Of a stretch of 64,000 bases of DNA, positions 48,406-57,906 are shown piece after piece. Location: assembly GCF_029213205.1 (NCBI RefSeq), contig NZ_JARGNH010000014.1, positions 1 through 64,000 of the forward strand. Reading direction: 5' to 3'. This DNA is from Pseudooceanicola sp. Lineage in GTDB: Bacteria > Pseudomonadota > Alphaproteobacteria > Rhodobacterales > Rhodobacteraceae. A program made the position numbers and the translations under genes. Position 1 is the stretch's first letter. Each line of letters begins with the position of its first letter. Under the pieces are notes generated by a model. That model was not told the origin of the DNA and made no database searches. It was given only the letters and a program-made list of their open reading frames with translations.

Positions 48406-49434
48406 TCATCTGGGCGACCGGGCACTGGCGGCGGGACGGGAGAAGTCGAAATCAGCGGCGAAATGGCAGGCGGCGCGATGCCCCGGCGCCACCTCGCGCA
48501 GGGCTGGAACGCTGGTCTTGCAGGCGTCCTGGGCAAAGCGGCAGCGGGTGTGGAATTTGCATCCTGCAGGCGGGTTGGCCGGCGACGGAATTTCGCCCTC
48601 AAGCTTTTCCGCGGTTTTCGGCGCGTCCGGGTCCAGCGCCGGGATCGCCGAGAACAGCGCCGAGGTATAGGGGTGGCGCGGTCGGGCAAAGAGGCTGCGG
48701 GTCGGGGCGACCTCGACGATCTGGCCGAGATACATCACCGCCACCGCGTCGCAGACATGGGCGACCACCGAGAGGTCGTGGCTGATGAACAGAAAGCCGA
48801 TGCCCATATCGGCCTGGATCTGTTTCAGCAGGTTCAGCACATCGGCCTGGATCGAGACATCGAGCGCCGCGACGCTTTCATCGGCGACCACGAAGCGCGG
48901 GCCCGAGACCAGCGCCCGGGCGATCGAGATCCGCTGCCGCTGACCGCCGGAAAAGGCATGTGGGAAGCGGCGCAGATGTTCGAGGTTGAGGCGGCATTTC
49001 GCCGCAATCTCGCGCACCCGCTCATCGGTTTCAGCGCGGCTTTTCGTCAGGCTCATCACCTCGAGCGGCTCGGCGATGATGTCGCGCACTGTCATCCGCG
49101 GGCTCAGCGCGGCGTAAGGGTCCTGAAAGATCAGCTGGGCGCGCTTGCGGTAGTCTTTCAGATCCGCGCCCTTGAGGCTGGTCAGATCAAAGCTGCGCTC
49201 ACCATCGCGATAGGCGATCGTGCCGGCACTGATCGGCGCCGCCTTGAGCAAGGCCCGCCCCAGCGTGGTCTTGCCCGAGCCGCTTTCGCCGACCAGGCCG
49301 AAGAACTGGCCGCGCTGGATCGAGATCGACACGCCGTCAACCGCGTTCAGCTTTGACCGACTGCCCAGCAGGCCGCGGCCCAGCGGGTAGCTGACGGTGA
49401 GGTCGCGGGCGGCGATCAGGGGATCCTGGCTCAT
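48406..49434 (-). CDS. Dipeptide/oligopeptide ABC transporter ATP-binding protein (DppF-like)
   Basis: LVGESGSGKTTLGRALL, FSGGQRQRISIARAL; C-terminal oligopeptide Cys motif CKFHTRCRFAQDACK. Confidence 0.92.
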   Translation of the reverse strand: MSQDPLIAARDLTVSYPLGRGLLGSRSKLNAVDGVSISIQRGQFFGLVGESGSGKTTLGRALLKAAPISAGTIAYRDGERSFDLTSLKGADLKDYRKRAQLIFQDPYAALSPRMTVRDIIAEPLEVMSLTKSRAETDERVREIAAKCRLNLEHLRRFPHAFSGGQRQRISIARALVSGPRFVVADESVAALDVSIQADVLNLLKQIQADMGIGFLFISHDLSVVAHVCDAVAVMYLGQIVEVAPTRSLFARPRHPYTSALFSAIPALDPDAPKTAEKLEGEIPSPANPPAGCKFHTRCRFAQDACKTSVPALREVAPGHRAACHFAADFDFSRPAASARSPR

Positions 49435-50447
49435 GCGCCCGCCCCTTCGCGCCGGGTTGCAGCCGGGGCTTCGGCGTAATGGCAGGCCACCGCGTGACCC
49501 TCGCCGAAGTCGCGGCTCGGCGGCACCTCGCGGTCGCAATGACCGGCGCGGGCGATGCCGCAGCGGGTGTGAAACACGCAGCCTGACGGCCGGTTCAGCG
49601 GCGAGGGAATATCGCCCGGGATCGGCGTCAGAGCGGCGTCGAGATCGTCGAGCTTGGGCAGCGCCTCGATCAGGCCACGGGTGTAGAGATGGCGCGGATC
49701 CCGGATCACCTGGCGGACGCTGCCGGTTTCCACGATCCGGCCGAGATACATCACCGCCACCCGGTCGGCGGTCTGCGCGATCACCCCGAGGTCATGGGTG
49801 ATGAACAGGATGCCCATGCCAAACTCGGCCACCAGATCCTTCATCAGGTCGATCACCTGCGCCTGGATCGTCACATCCAGCGCCGTGGTCGGTTCATCGG
49901 CAATCAGCAAATTCGGCGAGGTCGACAGCGCCATGGCGATCATCGCCCGCTGCCGCATGCCGCCGGAGAACTCAAAGGCGAACTGGTCAAAGCGCTTGTC
50001 CGGCGCCGGAATGCCGACCCGGTCCAGCATGTCGATGGCATGCGCCTTGGCCTGCGCTTTGCTCATCCGGGTGTGGATCAGCAGCTGTTCGACCATCTGT
50101 TCGCCAACCGTGATCGCCGGGGCGAAACTGGCCATCGGTTCCTGAAAGATCATCGAGACCGCGCCACCGCGCACCTGTTCCATGTCACGCTCGCGCTTCA
50201 GCGCCAGCACATCGGTCACCCCGGCCTCGGTGGTCAGCCGGATTTGGCTGGCCGGGCCATAGACGGCGTTGTCGGCGTTCAGACGCATCAGTGCCTTGGC
50301 GGTCACCGACTTGCCCGAGCCGCTTTCCCCGACCAGGCCCAAAACTTCGCCTGGGGCGATGTCAAAGGACAGGTCCTCGACGGCCGTGACCAGGCCCTCG
50401 TCGGTGCGGAAACGGATCGACAGATCCCGGACTGACATCAGGCTCAT
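49431..50447 (-). CDS. Dipeptide/oligopeptide ABC transporter ATP-binding protein (DppD-like)
   Basis: LVGESGSGKSVTAKALMRL, FSGGMRQRAMIAMAL, CVFHTRCGIARAGHCD. Confidence 0.92.
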   Translation of the reverse strand: MSLMSVRDLSIRFRTDEGLVTAVEDLSFDIAPGEVLGLVGESGSGKSVTAKALMRLNADNAVYGPASQIRLTTEAGVTDVLALKRERDMEQVRGGAVSMIFQEPMASFAPAITVGEQMVEQLLIHTRMSKAQAKAHAIDMLDRVGIPAPDKRFDQFAFEFSGGMRQRAMIAMALSTSPNLLIADEPTTALDVTIQAQVIDLMKDLVAEFGMGILFITHDLGVIAQTADRVAVMYLGRIVETGSVRQVIRDPRHLYTRGLIEALPKLDDLDAALTPIPGDIPSPLNRPSGCVFHTRCGIARAGHCDREVPPSRDFGEGHAVACHYAEAPAATRREGAGA

Positions 50448-51613
50448 TTCTTGACCCCCGCATAAGGGTCGGCGGCGTCGCGCAACCCGTCGCCGACATA
50501 GACAAAGGCCATCACCAGGGCGATGAAGAACAGCACCGGGATGAAATACCATTGGTAGTTCAGCAGCACGTCGGCGCTGGTCGTGTTCTGCAACATCACC
50601 CCCAGCGAATTCACCGGGTCCTTCAGCCCCAGGCCGATGAACGACAGAGCCGTTTCGCTGAGCACGATATAGGGAAACGAGATCACCAGGTCGACGATGA
50701 TATAGCTGGTGAAACTGGGCAGCAGATGGCGGCGGATGATATGTCCGGCGCCCGCCCCCTGCAACTGTGCTGCCAGCACATATTCCTGATTGCGCTCGAC
50801 CAGCAGATGGGTGCGCACCCGCCGCGCCAGGGTCGGCCAATTGATGAATCCGATGATGATCGAGATAAAGAAGAACCGCATCTCGGAGGACCATTCCTGT
50901 GGAATGAACGCGGCAATGGCCATGAACAGCGGAATGATCGGAATGGTTCGGATCGCGTCGGTCACCATCTGGATCACCCCGTCGATCCAGCCGCCGAAAT
51001 ACCCGGCGATGCCACCGATCATCAGCGCCATGACAAAGGAGATCATCACCCCCAGCGCGCCAACCGCCAGCGAGGTATAGATCGCATGCAGGGTGCGCGA
51101 AAAGATGTCCTTGCCGGTGTCATCTGTGCCGAACAGATGGACAAAGCCCTTGTCGACGCCAAACAGATGCAGGTTGGATTTGACCGGCCCGATCGAATAA
51201 TCCCAGTCGCGCACGAACATCTGGACATAACGCCGATCCTCGGTGTCGATGGTGGTCACCCAGCGGAAATTGGTCTTGATCGACCGCTCGCGTTTGACCC
51301 CATAGATAAACGGCCGCCAGGAACATCCGTTGTCGTCGCAAAACTTCGGCAGTTGCGGCGCACCATTGGTGTAATCCTTGTCGCGGCCCTTGATCGTGGG
51401 ATCATGCGGCGACAGGAACGGCGCGAATATCCCGGTCAGGATCAGCCCGATCAGGATGATCCCGGCGATCATCGCGCTGGTGTTGCGGCGAAACCGGGCC
51501 CAGATCAGCTGATATTGCGAGGCGGTGAAATAGGCCTCGCGCGCCCGCTGGCTGGCGTCATCCTCGGCGCCCGCAAGCGGCGGTGTCTTGATCTCGGCCG
51601 GGCTCATCGGCAC
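50444..51613 (-). CDS. Dipeptide-type ABC transporter permease (DppC-like) with an extended periplasmic segment
   Basis: DppC/YejE-like core (LARRVRTHLLVERNQEYVLAAQLQGAGAGHIIRRHLLPSF). Confidence 0.9.
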   Translation of the reverse strand: MPMSPAEIKTPPLAGAEDDASQRAREAYFTASQYQLIWARFRRNTSAMIAGIILIGLILTGIFAPFLSPHDPTIKGRDKDYTNGAPQLPKFCDDNGCSWRPFIYGVKRERSIKTNFRWVTTIDTEDRRYVQMFVRDWDYSIGPVKSNLHLFGVDKGFVHLFGTDDTGKDIFSRTLHAIYTSLAVGALGVMISFVMALMIGGIAGYFGGWIDGVIQMVTDAIRTIPIIPLFMAIAAFIPQEWSSEMRFFFISIIIGFINWPTLARRVRTHLLVERNQEYVLAAQLQGAGAGHIIRRHLLPSFTSYIIVDLVISFPYIVLSETALSFIGLGLKDPVNSLGVMLQNTTSADVLLNYQWYFIPVLFFIALVMAFVYVGDGLRDAADPYAGVKK

Positions 51614-51639
51614 AGCGACGACCCGGCAGTCGCCCCCCC

Positions 51640-51710
51640 GCTTCCTCTGGTCGAAAATATCCTCGGGGGGAGTCGCGACAGCGTCGCGGCGGGGGGCGGA
51701 CAGCCCCCCT
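51640..51710 (-). repeat. Interspersed REP-like element, copy H
   Basis: Reverse complement: ggggggctgtccgcccccc, cgcgac-gct-gtcgcg, then tccccccgaggatattttcgaccagaggaagcgg. Confidence 0.8.
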
Positions 51711-51743
51711 GCCCGGTGCGAACCTGCGGCAGGTCTGACATGC

Positions 51744-52754
51744 TCATCTCCCCATCACCGATTTGCGCACTCTCGGATCGATCAGCGCCAACGCCAGATC
51801 GGTGAGAAAATTCAGGCTCACGATGGTCGCGGTCAGCATGAAGATGATCGCCCCCGCCAATTGCTGATCATTCGACCGCGCCAGGCTTTCCAGCAGCAGC
51901 GCACCGGCTTCGGTCAGGGTCAGGATCACCGCGACAATCGGCAATTCGTTGAAGATCCGGTTGAGGTCAAAGCCCAGCGAATTGATGATCGGCCCCAGCG
52001 CATGCCTTGCCGGATAGCGCCAGAGCAAGCGGCGGCCATAAAGCCCGCGCGCCCGTGCTGCGGTGACATAGAGCTTGCCGTTCTCATCCAGCATCAAGGC
52101 CCGCACCGTTTGCAGCGCAAAGGCAGTGGCCGACCAGCCGAGGATGAACACCGGGAGCCAGGCCCGGCTGAGGAAATCCAGGAATTTGGCCACCGACCAG
52201 GGTGCGTCGCGGTATTCGGGCGAAAACAGCCCGGTCAGGCTGTCGCCCCAGAGCACCGTTGAGACCAACATGATCATCAGCGCCAGCAGGAAATTTGGCA
52301 TCGCCAGCCCCAGGTAGCTGACAAAGCGCAGCGATCCGTTCAGCAAGACGGATTTCGACGAGGCCGCTATGATCCCCACCGGGATTGCTATGAGATAGGC
52401 GAATAACAGCGCTGCGAAACAGATCGCCGCCGAAATCGCGAATTTGTCGCCCAACAGATCGTTGATGTTCAGCCGCAGGATGCAGCTGTCGCCGAAATCG
52501 CCATGCACAAAGACATTGCCGACCCAGCTGCCCCAGCGGATCAGGAACGGCCGGTCCAGGCCCAGGCGCCGTTCCTCGGCCTCGATATCAGCGATGGAAA
52601 TGCCCGAACCTTGGGTGTTCTTGAAGGCGAGATAGCGTTCCGCGCAGGTGCCCGGCACCAGCTCCATCAAGGTAAAGACAATCAGCGATACCAGCAGCAG
52701 GGTGAACAGCGCCATCGCGGCGCGGATCACGGCGAATCTCGCGAAGTGCAGCAT
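51744..52754 (-). CDS. Dipeptide-type ABC transporter permease (DppB-like)
   Basis: DppB-like N-terminus MLHFARFAVIRAAMALFTLLLVSLIVFTLMELVPG and downstream permease region. Confidence 0.9.
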   Translation of the reverse strand: MLHFARFAVIRAAMALFTLLLVSLIVFTLMELVPGTCAERYLAFKNTQGSGISIADIEAEERRLGLDRPFLIRWGSWVGNVFVHGDFGDSCILRLNINDLLGDKFAISAAICFAALLFAYLIAIPVGIIAASSKSVLLNGSLRFVSYLGLAMPNFLLALMIMLVSTVLWGDSLTGLFSPEYRDAPWSVAKFLDFLSRAWLPVFILGWSATAFALQTVRALMLDENGKLYVTAARARGLYGRRLLWRYPARHALGPIINSLGFDLNRIFNELPIVAVILTLTEAGALLLESLARSNDQQLAGAIIFMLTATIVSLNFLTDLALALIDPRVRKSVMGR

Positions 52755-52876
52755 CAGTTCCCTGTCGTCCCCTTGGCCGGATCTTCGGCCTTGTTGGGAA
52801 CCGGGCGATGGCTCAGCGCCGCCCGGTCCGTCGGTTCATCCGGCCCTGAGGGGCCCGGTATTGTCAGGCCCGAGGA

Positions 52877-54928
52877 CTATTCCGACAAATACCATTGCGC
52901 CGGCATATAGGGCAGCGTGCGGTAATATTCGTAGGATTGGGTCTTGAACTCGGGGAAGTTCTTCAGCGCGTTGCGGTGATAGATCACGTTGGGCGCCTGC
53001 ACGGTGCCGATGAACAGCAGGTTTTCGGCGGTGGCTTTTGCCAGACGAGCCCCCGCTGCGGCCTGTTCGGGCGATCCGGGGTTGGCCCCCTGGAACGCAT
53101 CCGCATCGGCCATCATCGTTTTCACCCAAGCCGGCGGCTCGACGCCATTGGCGCCTTTGCTGTCCACCCATTCGGCCCAGAGCATCCCGGTCCGGTGAGC
53201 AAAGTAGTTCTCGAACGGTGGCACGAACAATTCCTTGTTGCCCATCACGATCGCTGTCGGCTGGCCTTTTTCCCAGGCCCCGACATCCAGCTGGTTGGAG
53301 GATTGCGCCGAGCGATATTCATCCGGCGTCACCTCTTTCACCGTCGTCTGCACGCCGACGTCGGACCAGTATTGCGCAACCAGTTCGACAACTTCGCTGC
53401 CAATGCCCTGGGTGGCGAACTGGATGTTCAGCACCATCTTGCTGCCATTGGACAATTCGCGGAAACCGTCGCCATCCTTGTCGATCATGCCGATACCATC
53501 CAGCAGCGCCTTGGCGGCGTCGGGGTCGTAAGCGGCATAGAGTTTTTCAAGCGCGGAATCGACAAAGCTCGGGGTTGGCGAGAAGGCGACGAATTGCTTT
53601 GGCACGCCCTGACCAAAGAACGAGGTTTCGTTCAGCTCGTCCCGGTTGATCGCCAGCGACATCGCTTTGCGGAAGTCGAGATTGCCGAACAGCGCGCGCT
53701 TGGCCATATCCTCGCTGGTCACGTTGAACGAAAAGGTCGGCATCGCGATGGTCGGCGCCAATTGGACGGTGAAATCGCCCTTTTCCATATTGTCGAGCAG
53801 CAGCGGTGCGGCGGCCAGGGTCAGCGACTGCGATTTGTAGTCGACCTCGGCATTCACCAGTTTCAGCAGGCGCACCTCGTTGTCATTGGCATAAAGTTCG
53901 TCCTGGCGGCTGATATAGGGCAGCTGCTGGCCAATGGTGTCGACCATGAAGAAATAGGGGTTGGCGACCAGTTTGCGGCCTTCGGTCGTTTCCTGCACAT
54001 AGATGTGGGATTCAAGCGTCGGATAGGTGCCTTTGCCGAGGCAGGCGACCTTGTCGGCATTGTTCAGCATCGGCGTCGGCGTGTCGGTCCAGTCCGAATT
54101 GCCGTAATAGGCCGAAATCACCGAGAGGCCGGTGTCAAAGCCGCATTTCTGCGCCAGCGCATCGGCATCGGGGTTCAGATCCGGGTGATATTGCCCGAGG
54201 AAATGCTTGGGCTGGAACGCCTGGGCATAGATCGTGGCGAAACTGGCCAGCAGGCCGGGCTTGGGCGATGGCAGGTTAAAGACGACGGTTTCGGCGTCCG
54301 GGGTCTCAACCTCCATCCGCTTGTCGGCAACCAGCACATAGCCTTTCGGCTTTTCGATCACCTTGGAATCGAGCGCCAGGTTGTCATACCAGAACTTCAC
54401 ATCAGCCGAGGTGAACGGCGCGCCGTCCGACCACTTGTGGCCCTTGCGCAGCTTGAAAGTCAGCTGGGTGAAATCGTCGTTCCAGTCCCAGGATTTGGCG
54501 ACCATCGGCACAATGGTTTGCAGATCGTCGGAATAGCGCACCAGATTCACATGACGCACCGACAGGAAATCCGAGGTCCCGGCTTCGGTGGCATTGGACA
54601 GCGCATGGAAGGTGCCGCCGTATTTGCCCGTCGAGTCGTAGGGCACCACCACCAGCGGCTCTGCCGGCAGGCGATCGGCCAGGGCCGGAAGCGCCGGATT
54701 GCCGAGGATCTCAGCGTTCAGCGCCGCCATCTCCGGATTGCTGGAAAACTCCATCTTGCAATTGGCGGCGGTTTCGAAATCGGCCAGATCATATTGCTGG
54801 GGATAGCTGCCTGCGGCGACCCCGGCCATATCGGCCTGGGTGACGGCCGGGCAATTCGCCCAGGCGCCACTGCCCAAAAGGCAGGTGGCGGCGGCCGAAA
54901 TCAGCAGCGTTCGGGTGTGACGGGTCAT
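52877..54928 (-). CDS. ABC transporter substrate-binding protein, family 5 (peptide/opine-type, large)
   Basis: Signal peptide MTRHTRTLLISAAATCLLGSGAWA; FKLRKGHKWSDGAPFTSADVKFWYDN SBP_bac_5 motif. Confidence 0.93.
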   Translation of the reverse strand: MTRHTRTLLISAAATCLLGSGAWANCPAVTQADMAGVAAGSYPQQYDLADFETAANCKMEFSSNPEMAALNAEILGNPALPALADRLPAEPLVVVPYDSTGKYGGTFHALSNATEAGTSDFLSVRHVNLVRYSDDLQTIVPMVAKSWDWNDDFTQLTFKLRKGHKWSDGAPFTSADVKFWYDNLALDSKVIEKPKGYVLVADKRMEVETPDAETVVFNLPSPKPGLLASFATIYAQAFQPKHFLGQYHPDLNPDADALAQKCGFDTGLSVISAYYGNSDWTDTPTPMLNNADKVACLGKGTYPTLESHIYVQETTEGRKLVANPYFFMVDTIGQQLPYISRQDELYANDNEVRLLKLVNAEVDYKSQSLTLAAAPLLLDNMEKGDFTVQLAPTIAMPTFSFNVTSEDMAKRALFGNLDFRKAMSLAINRDELNETSFFGQGVPKQFVAFSPTPSFVDSALEKLYAAYDPDAAKALLDGIGMIDKDGDGFRELSNGSKMVLNIQFATQGIGSEVVELVAQYWSDVGVQTTVKEVTPDEYRSAQSSNQLDVGAWEKGQPTAIVMGNKELFVPPFENYFAHRTGMLWAEWVDSKGANGVEPPAWVKTMMADADAFQGANPGSPEQAAAGARLAKATAENLLFIGTVQAPNVIYHRNALKNFPEFKTQSYEYYRTLPYMPAQWYLSE

Positions 54929-55272
54929 GGTTCCCTCCGTTCCTGTCGTAACCTGACCGGCTCTACCCGGCCCTTGTATCGAATTTGTAACGCTTAGAGA
55001 TACGAGCGCCGCATTGGGCACCGACCTCAGGGATGTTGCGCGGGGTTGTCTTGATCCGTCAAGCTTTCGCGAAAATTTCGACGCCTTTCGCCGGGTCACC
55101 TCTCAATTTCTGGGCATCCACGAAATCGGCGTCGCCCCGGGCGATCGAGCTATTGAGCCTGCCAATCCGGCACATTGGCAAAGCCTAAAACATGGTTCTG
55201 CAGCCTCGCCACAAGATATGGCTGATCCGGATTGACCCGCCTATGCTGCAAGAAACCCGAGAAAGGACCGCC

Positions 55273-56484
55273 ATGCCTCGCCAGATCAGCCATGACTTCC
55301 GTGCCGTCAGCCGCCCCCTCCGCCTGCACAGCGGCAACGGCGCGCTTGAACAGCTGGGGCCGGAACTGGCCCGCGCCGGGATCAACCGGGCACTGCTGAT
55401 TACCGGGCGGTCGCTGGCCGAGGGCACGGATCTGGTCGACCGGATGCAGGCGTCGGCAGAGGGCCGGATCGCCGCAGTCTTTGGCGCGATGCGCAAGGAC
55501 ACGCCACTGCCCGATGTGCAGGCGGCCACCGCGCTGGCGCGTGAGGTCGATGCCGACGGGCTGATCGCGTTGGGCGGCGGCAGTGTCATCCAGGGGGCAA
55601 GGGTCACCGCGATCCTGCTGGCCGAAACCGGCACCCCTGAGGCGCTGGCGACGCAATATCCCGATGACGGCCCGGCGATCAGCCCGCGGCTGCTGGCGCC
55701 GAAACTGCCGATCTTCAACGCGCTGACCATCGGCACCACCGCCCAGGATCGGGGCGGATCGCCGGTCAAGGCGCCGGAATTGGGCCGTCGGCTGGAATAT
55801 TTCGATCCCAAGACCCGCCCCGCCGCGCTGTTCTGGGACCGCGATGCGCTGGCCACCGCGCCCGAGTCGATGCTGCGCGCCACCGTCGCGATGACCTATT
55901 GGCGCGCCCTGCTCGACATGGGCGCCAGCACCGCCAACGTGCTGGCCGATCTGAACCGCGCGCAGGTCTGGACCCTGACCAAGGGGATGCAGCGGGCGCT
56001 GGCCGCCGGTGATGACGGTGATGCACTGCGCGGCGATCTCTGCGTTGCCACCTGGCTGCAGAACCGAGCCGTCGATGACGGCGCCCGACCGGTGGAAACC
56101 TGGGTGTCGCGGCTGACCTATGCGTTTTCGGTGGCGCTGTTTCATCAGCATGGCGATCTGGCACAGGGCGCCGCAACCTCGGCACTCGCCCCGTCGATCC
56201 TGCGCGAAATGGGCGCCCGCGACCCCGCCGCGATGGCGGGCATGGCCGAAGCTCTGAGCATCGAGGGCCGCGCCGCCGCCGACCTGCCGCAGGTGATTGC
56301 CGACCGCCTCACCAGCGACCTTGCCGCCCTTGGCCATGCCACCGACCTGACCGCCCTTGGCATTTCGCCGGACGGCGTCACTGCGATGCTCGACAATGCG
56401 ATGTCGAATTTCAACGCCGACCCGCGCCGCGAGTTCCGCCGCGAACGTGACCGACTGGCTGAGGTTCTGGCCGCCTGCTGGTAG
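55273..56484 (+). CDS. Iron-containing alcohol dehydrogenase-fold protein with degenerate metal/cofactor motifs
   Basis: GLIALGGGSVIQGAR, TIGTTAQDRG, YFDPKTRPAALFWDRDAL; fold recognisable, several catalytic ligands replaced. Confidence 0.75.
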   Translation: MPRQISHDFRAVSRPLRLHSGNGALEQLGPELARAGINRALLITGRSLAEGTDLVDRMQASAEGRIAAVFGAMRKDTPLPDVQAATALAREVDADGLIALGGGSVIQGARVTAILLAETGTPEALATQYPDDGPAISPRLLAPKLPIFNALTIGTTAQDRGGSPVKAPELGRRLEYFDPKTRPAALFWDRDALATAPESMLRATVAMTYWRALLDMGASTANVLADLNRAQVWTLTKGMQRALAAGDDGDALRGDLCVATWLQNRAVDDGARPVETWVSRLTYAFSVALFHQHGDLAQGAATSALAPSILREMGARDPAAMAGMAEALSIEGRAAADLPQVIADRLTSDLAALGHATDLTALGISPDGVTAMLDNAMSNFNADPRREFRRERDRLAEVLAACW

Positions 56485-56706
56485 GCTTATCCCGATATCT
56501 GTCATTCACCGGGCAAACCGGATTGACGACTTTACAAGTGACCGACCGGCAGGTTGAATATCGACCATGCCACGTTGCTGCCAAAGCAGGCCGTCGGATT
56601 GCGACGCCCTGCACGGCTTGGGAGCGCGGCAATGGTTTACCAATTTGTCGCCGGCCGGGCCACCGCCCGCCCGTCGCGAAACGCCGAAAAAGGAAGGTCG
56701 AAACCG

Positions 56707-57894
56707 ATGAACGCCCAGGACAGTCAACTGGCTGCCTTCCGTGCCGAAGCACGGGAATGGTTAGCCAAGAATTTCCCCAAAAGCCTGACCGGCAAACGCG
56801 ACGTGTTGATGGATATCGCACCGCGCTACCCCGAGGGTGAGGATTGGGCCGCGTGGAAAACCGCGATGGGCGACAAGGGTTGGGGCACCCCGACCTGGCC
56901 GACCGAATATGGCGCCGGCGGGCTGAGCCGCCAAGAGGCCATGATCCTGGACGATGAGATCGAGCGCATCGGCGCCTTCAACCCAATCGTCGGCATGGGC
57001 GTCAACATGCTTGGACCGACGCTGCTGGAATTCGGCACCGACGAACAGCGGGCCCAGCACCTGCCGCTGGTGGTGCGTGGCGCGGTGAACTGGTGCCAGG
57101 GTTATTCCGAGCCGGGCGCCGGGTCTGACCTCGCCTCGCTGAAAACCAAGGCCGAGGACAAGGGCGACCATTACCTGGTCAACGGTCAGAAAATCTGGAC
57201 CTCCGGTTCGATGTATGCCGATTGGTGTTTCTGCCTGGTGCGGACCTCGAATGATCACAAGCACGAGGGTATCTCGTTCCTGCTGATCGACATGCACAGC
57301 CCCGGCGTCGAAGTCCGCCCGATCACCCTGATTTCCGGCAAACAGACCTTTGCCGAGGTGTTCTTTACCGATGTGAAAGTCGAAAAGGGCAACCTGGTCG
57401 GCGACCTGCGGCAGGGCTGGACCATCGCCAAGCGGCTGATGCAGCACGAACGGAACGGCATCGGCGCCCGCAAGGTTTCGGTCGGTGAACTGCGCCCGGT
57501 GCATGAGGTGGCCAAGGAATACATCGGCACCGACGACCAGGGCCGACTGTCGGATTATGACCTGCGCGCCCGGATCGCCCGCCACCAGATGTGGGAACGC
57601 GCCCAGCGCCTGACCGTCGCGCGCGTCGTCGAGGAATCAAAACAGGGGCCGTCCGAGGCGACCTCGGTGATGAAAAACGCGGGCTCGGTCTCGATCCAGA
57701 CCCGCGAAGAGCTGCTGATGGAGATCATGGGCAATCGTGGCATCGGCTGGGAGGGCGACGACTATCTGCCTGTCGAAATAGAACAGACTCGTCAGATGCT
57801 GCAGAACAAGGCCAACTCGATCTACGGCGGCACCTACGAAATCCAGGCCAACATTATTTCAAAACGCATCCTCGGGATGCTGGACCACCAGTAG
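56707..57894 (+). CDS. Acyl-CoA dehydrogenase family protein (large, FadE-like)
   Basis: GYSEPGAGSDLASLKTKAEDKGDHYLVNGQKIWTSG. Confidence 0.93.
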   Translation: MNAQDSQLAAFRAEAREWLAKNFPKSLTGKRDVLMDIAPRYPEGEDWAAWKTAMGDKGWGTPTWPTEYGAGGLSRQEAMILDDEIERIGAFNPIVGMGVNMLGPTLLEFGTDEQRAQHLPLVVRGAVNWCQGYSEPGAGSDLASLKTKAEDKGDHYLVNGQKIWTSGSMYADWCFCLVRTSNDHKHEGISFLLIDMHSPGVEVRPITLISGKQTFAEVFFTDVKVEKGNLVGDLRQGWTIAKRLMQHERNGIGARKVSVGELRPVHEVAKEYIGTDDQGRLSDYDLRARIARHQMWERAQRLTVARVVEESKQGPSEATSVMKNAGSVSIQTREELLMEIMGNRGIGWEGDDYLPVEIEQTRQMLQNKANSIYGGTYEIQANIISKRILGMLDHQ

Positions 57895-57906
57895 GGAGGG
57901 GCGACC

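Noticed and set aside
52895-54997. 700-aa plus-strand ORF antisense to the SBP gene
   Set aside because: Mirror ORF caused by high GC; the opposite strand encodes a clear SBP_bac_5 protein with signal peptide.
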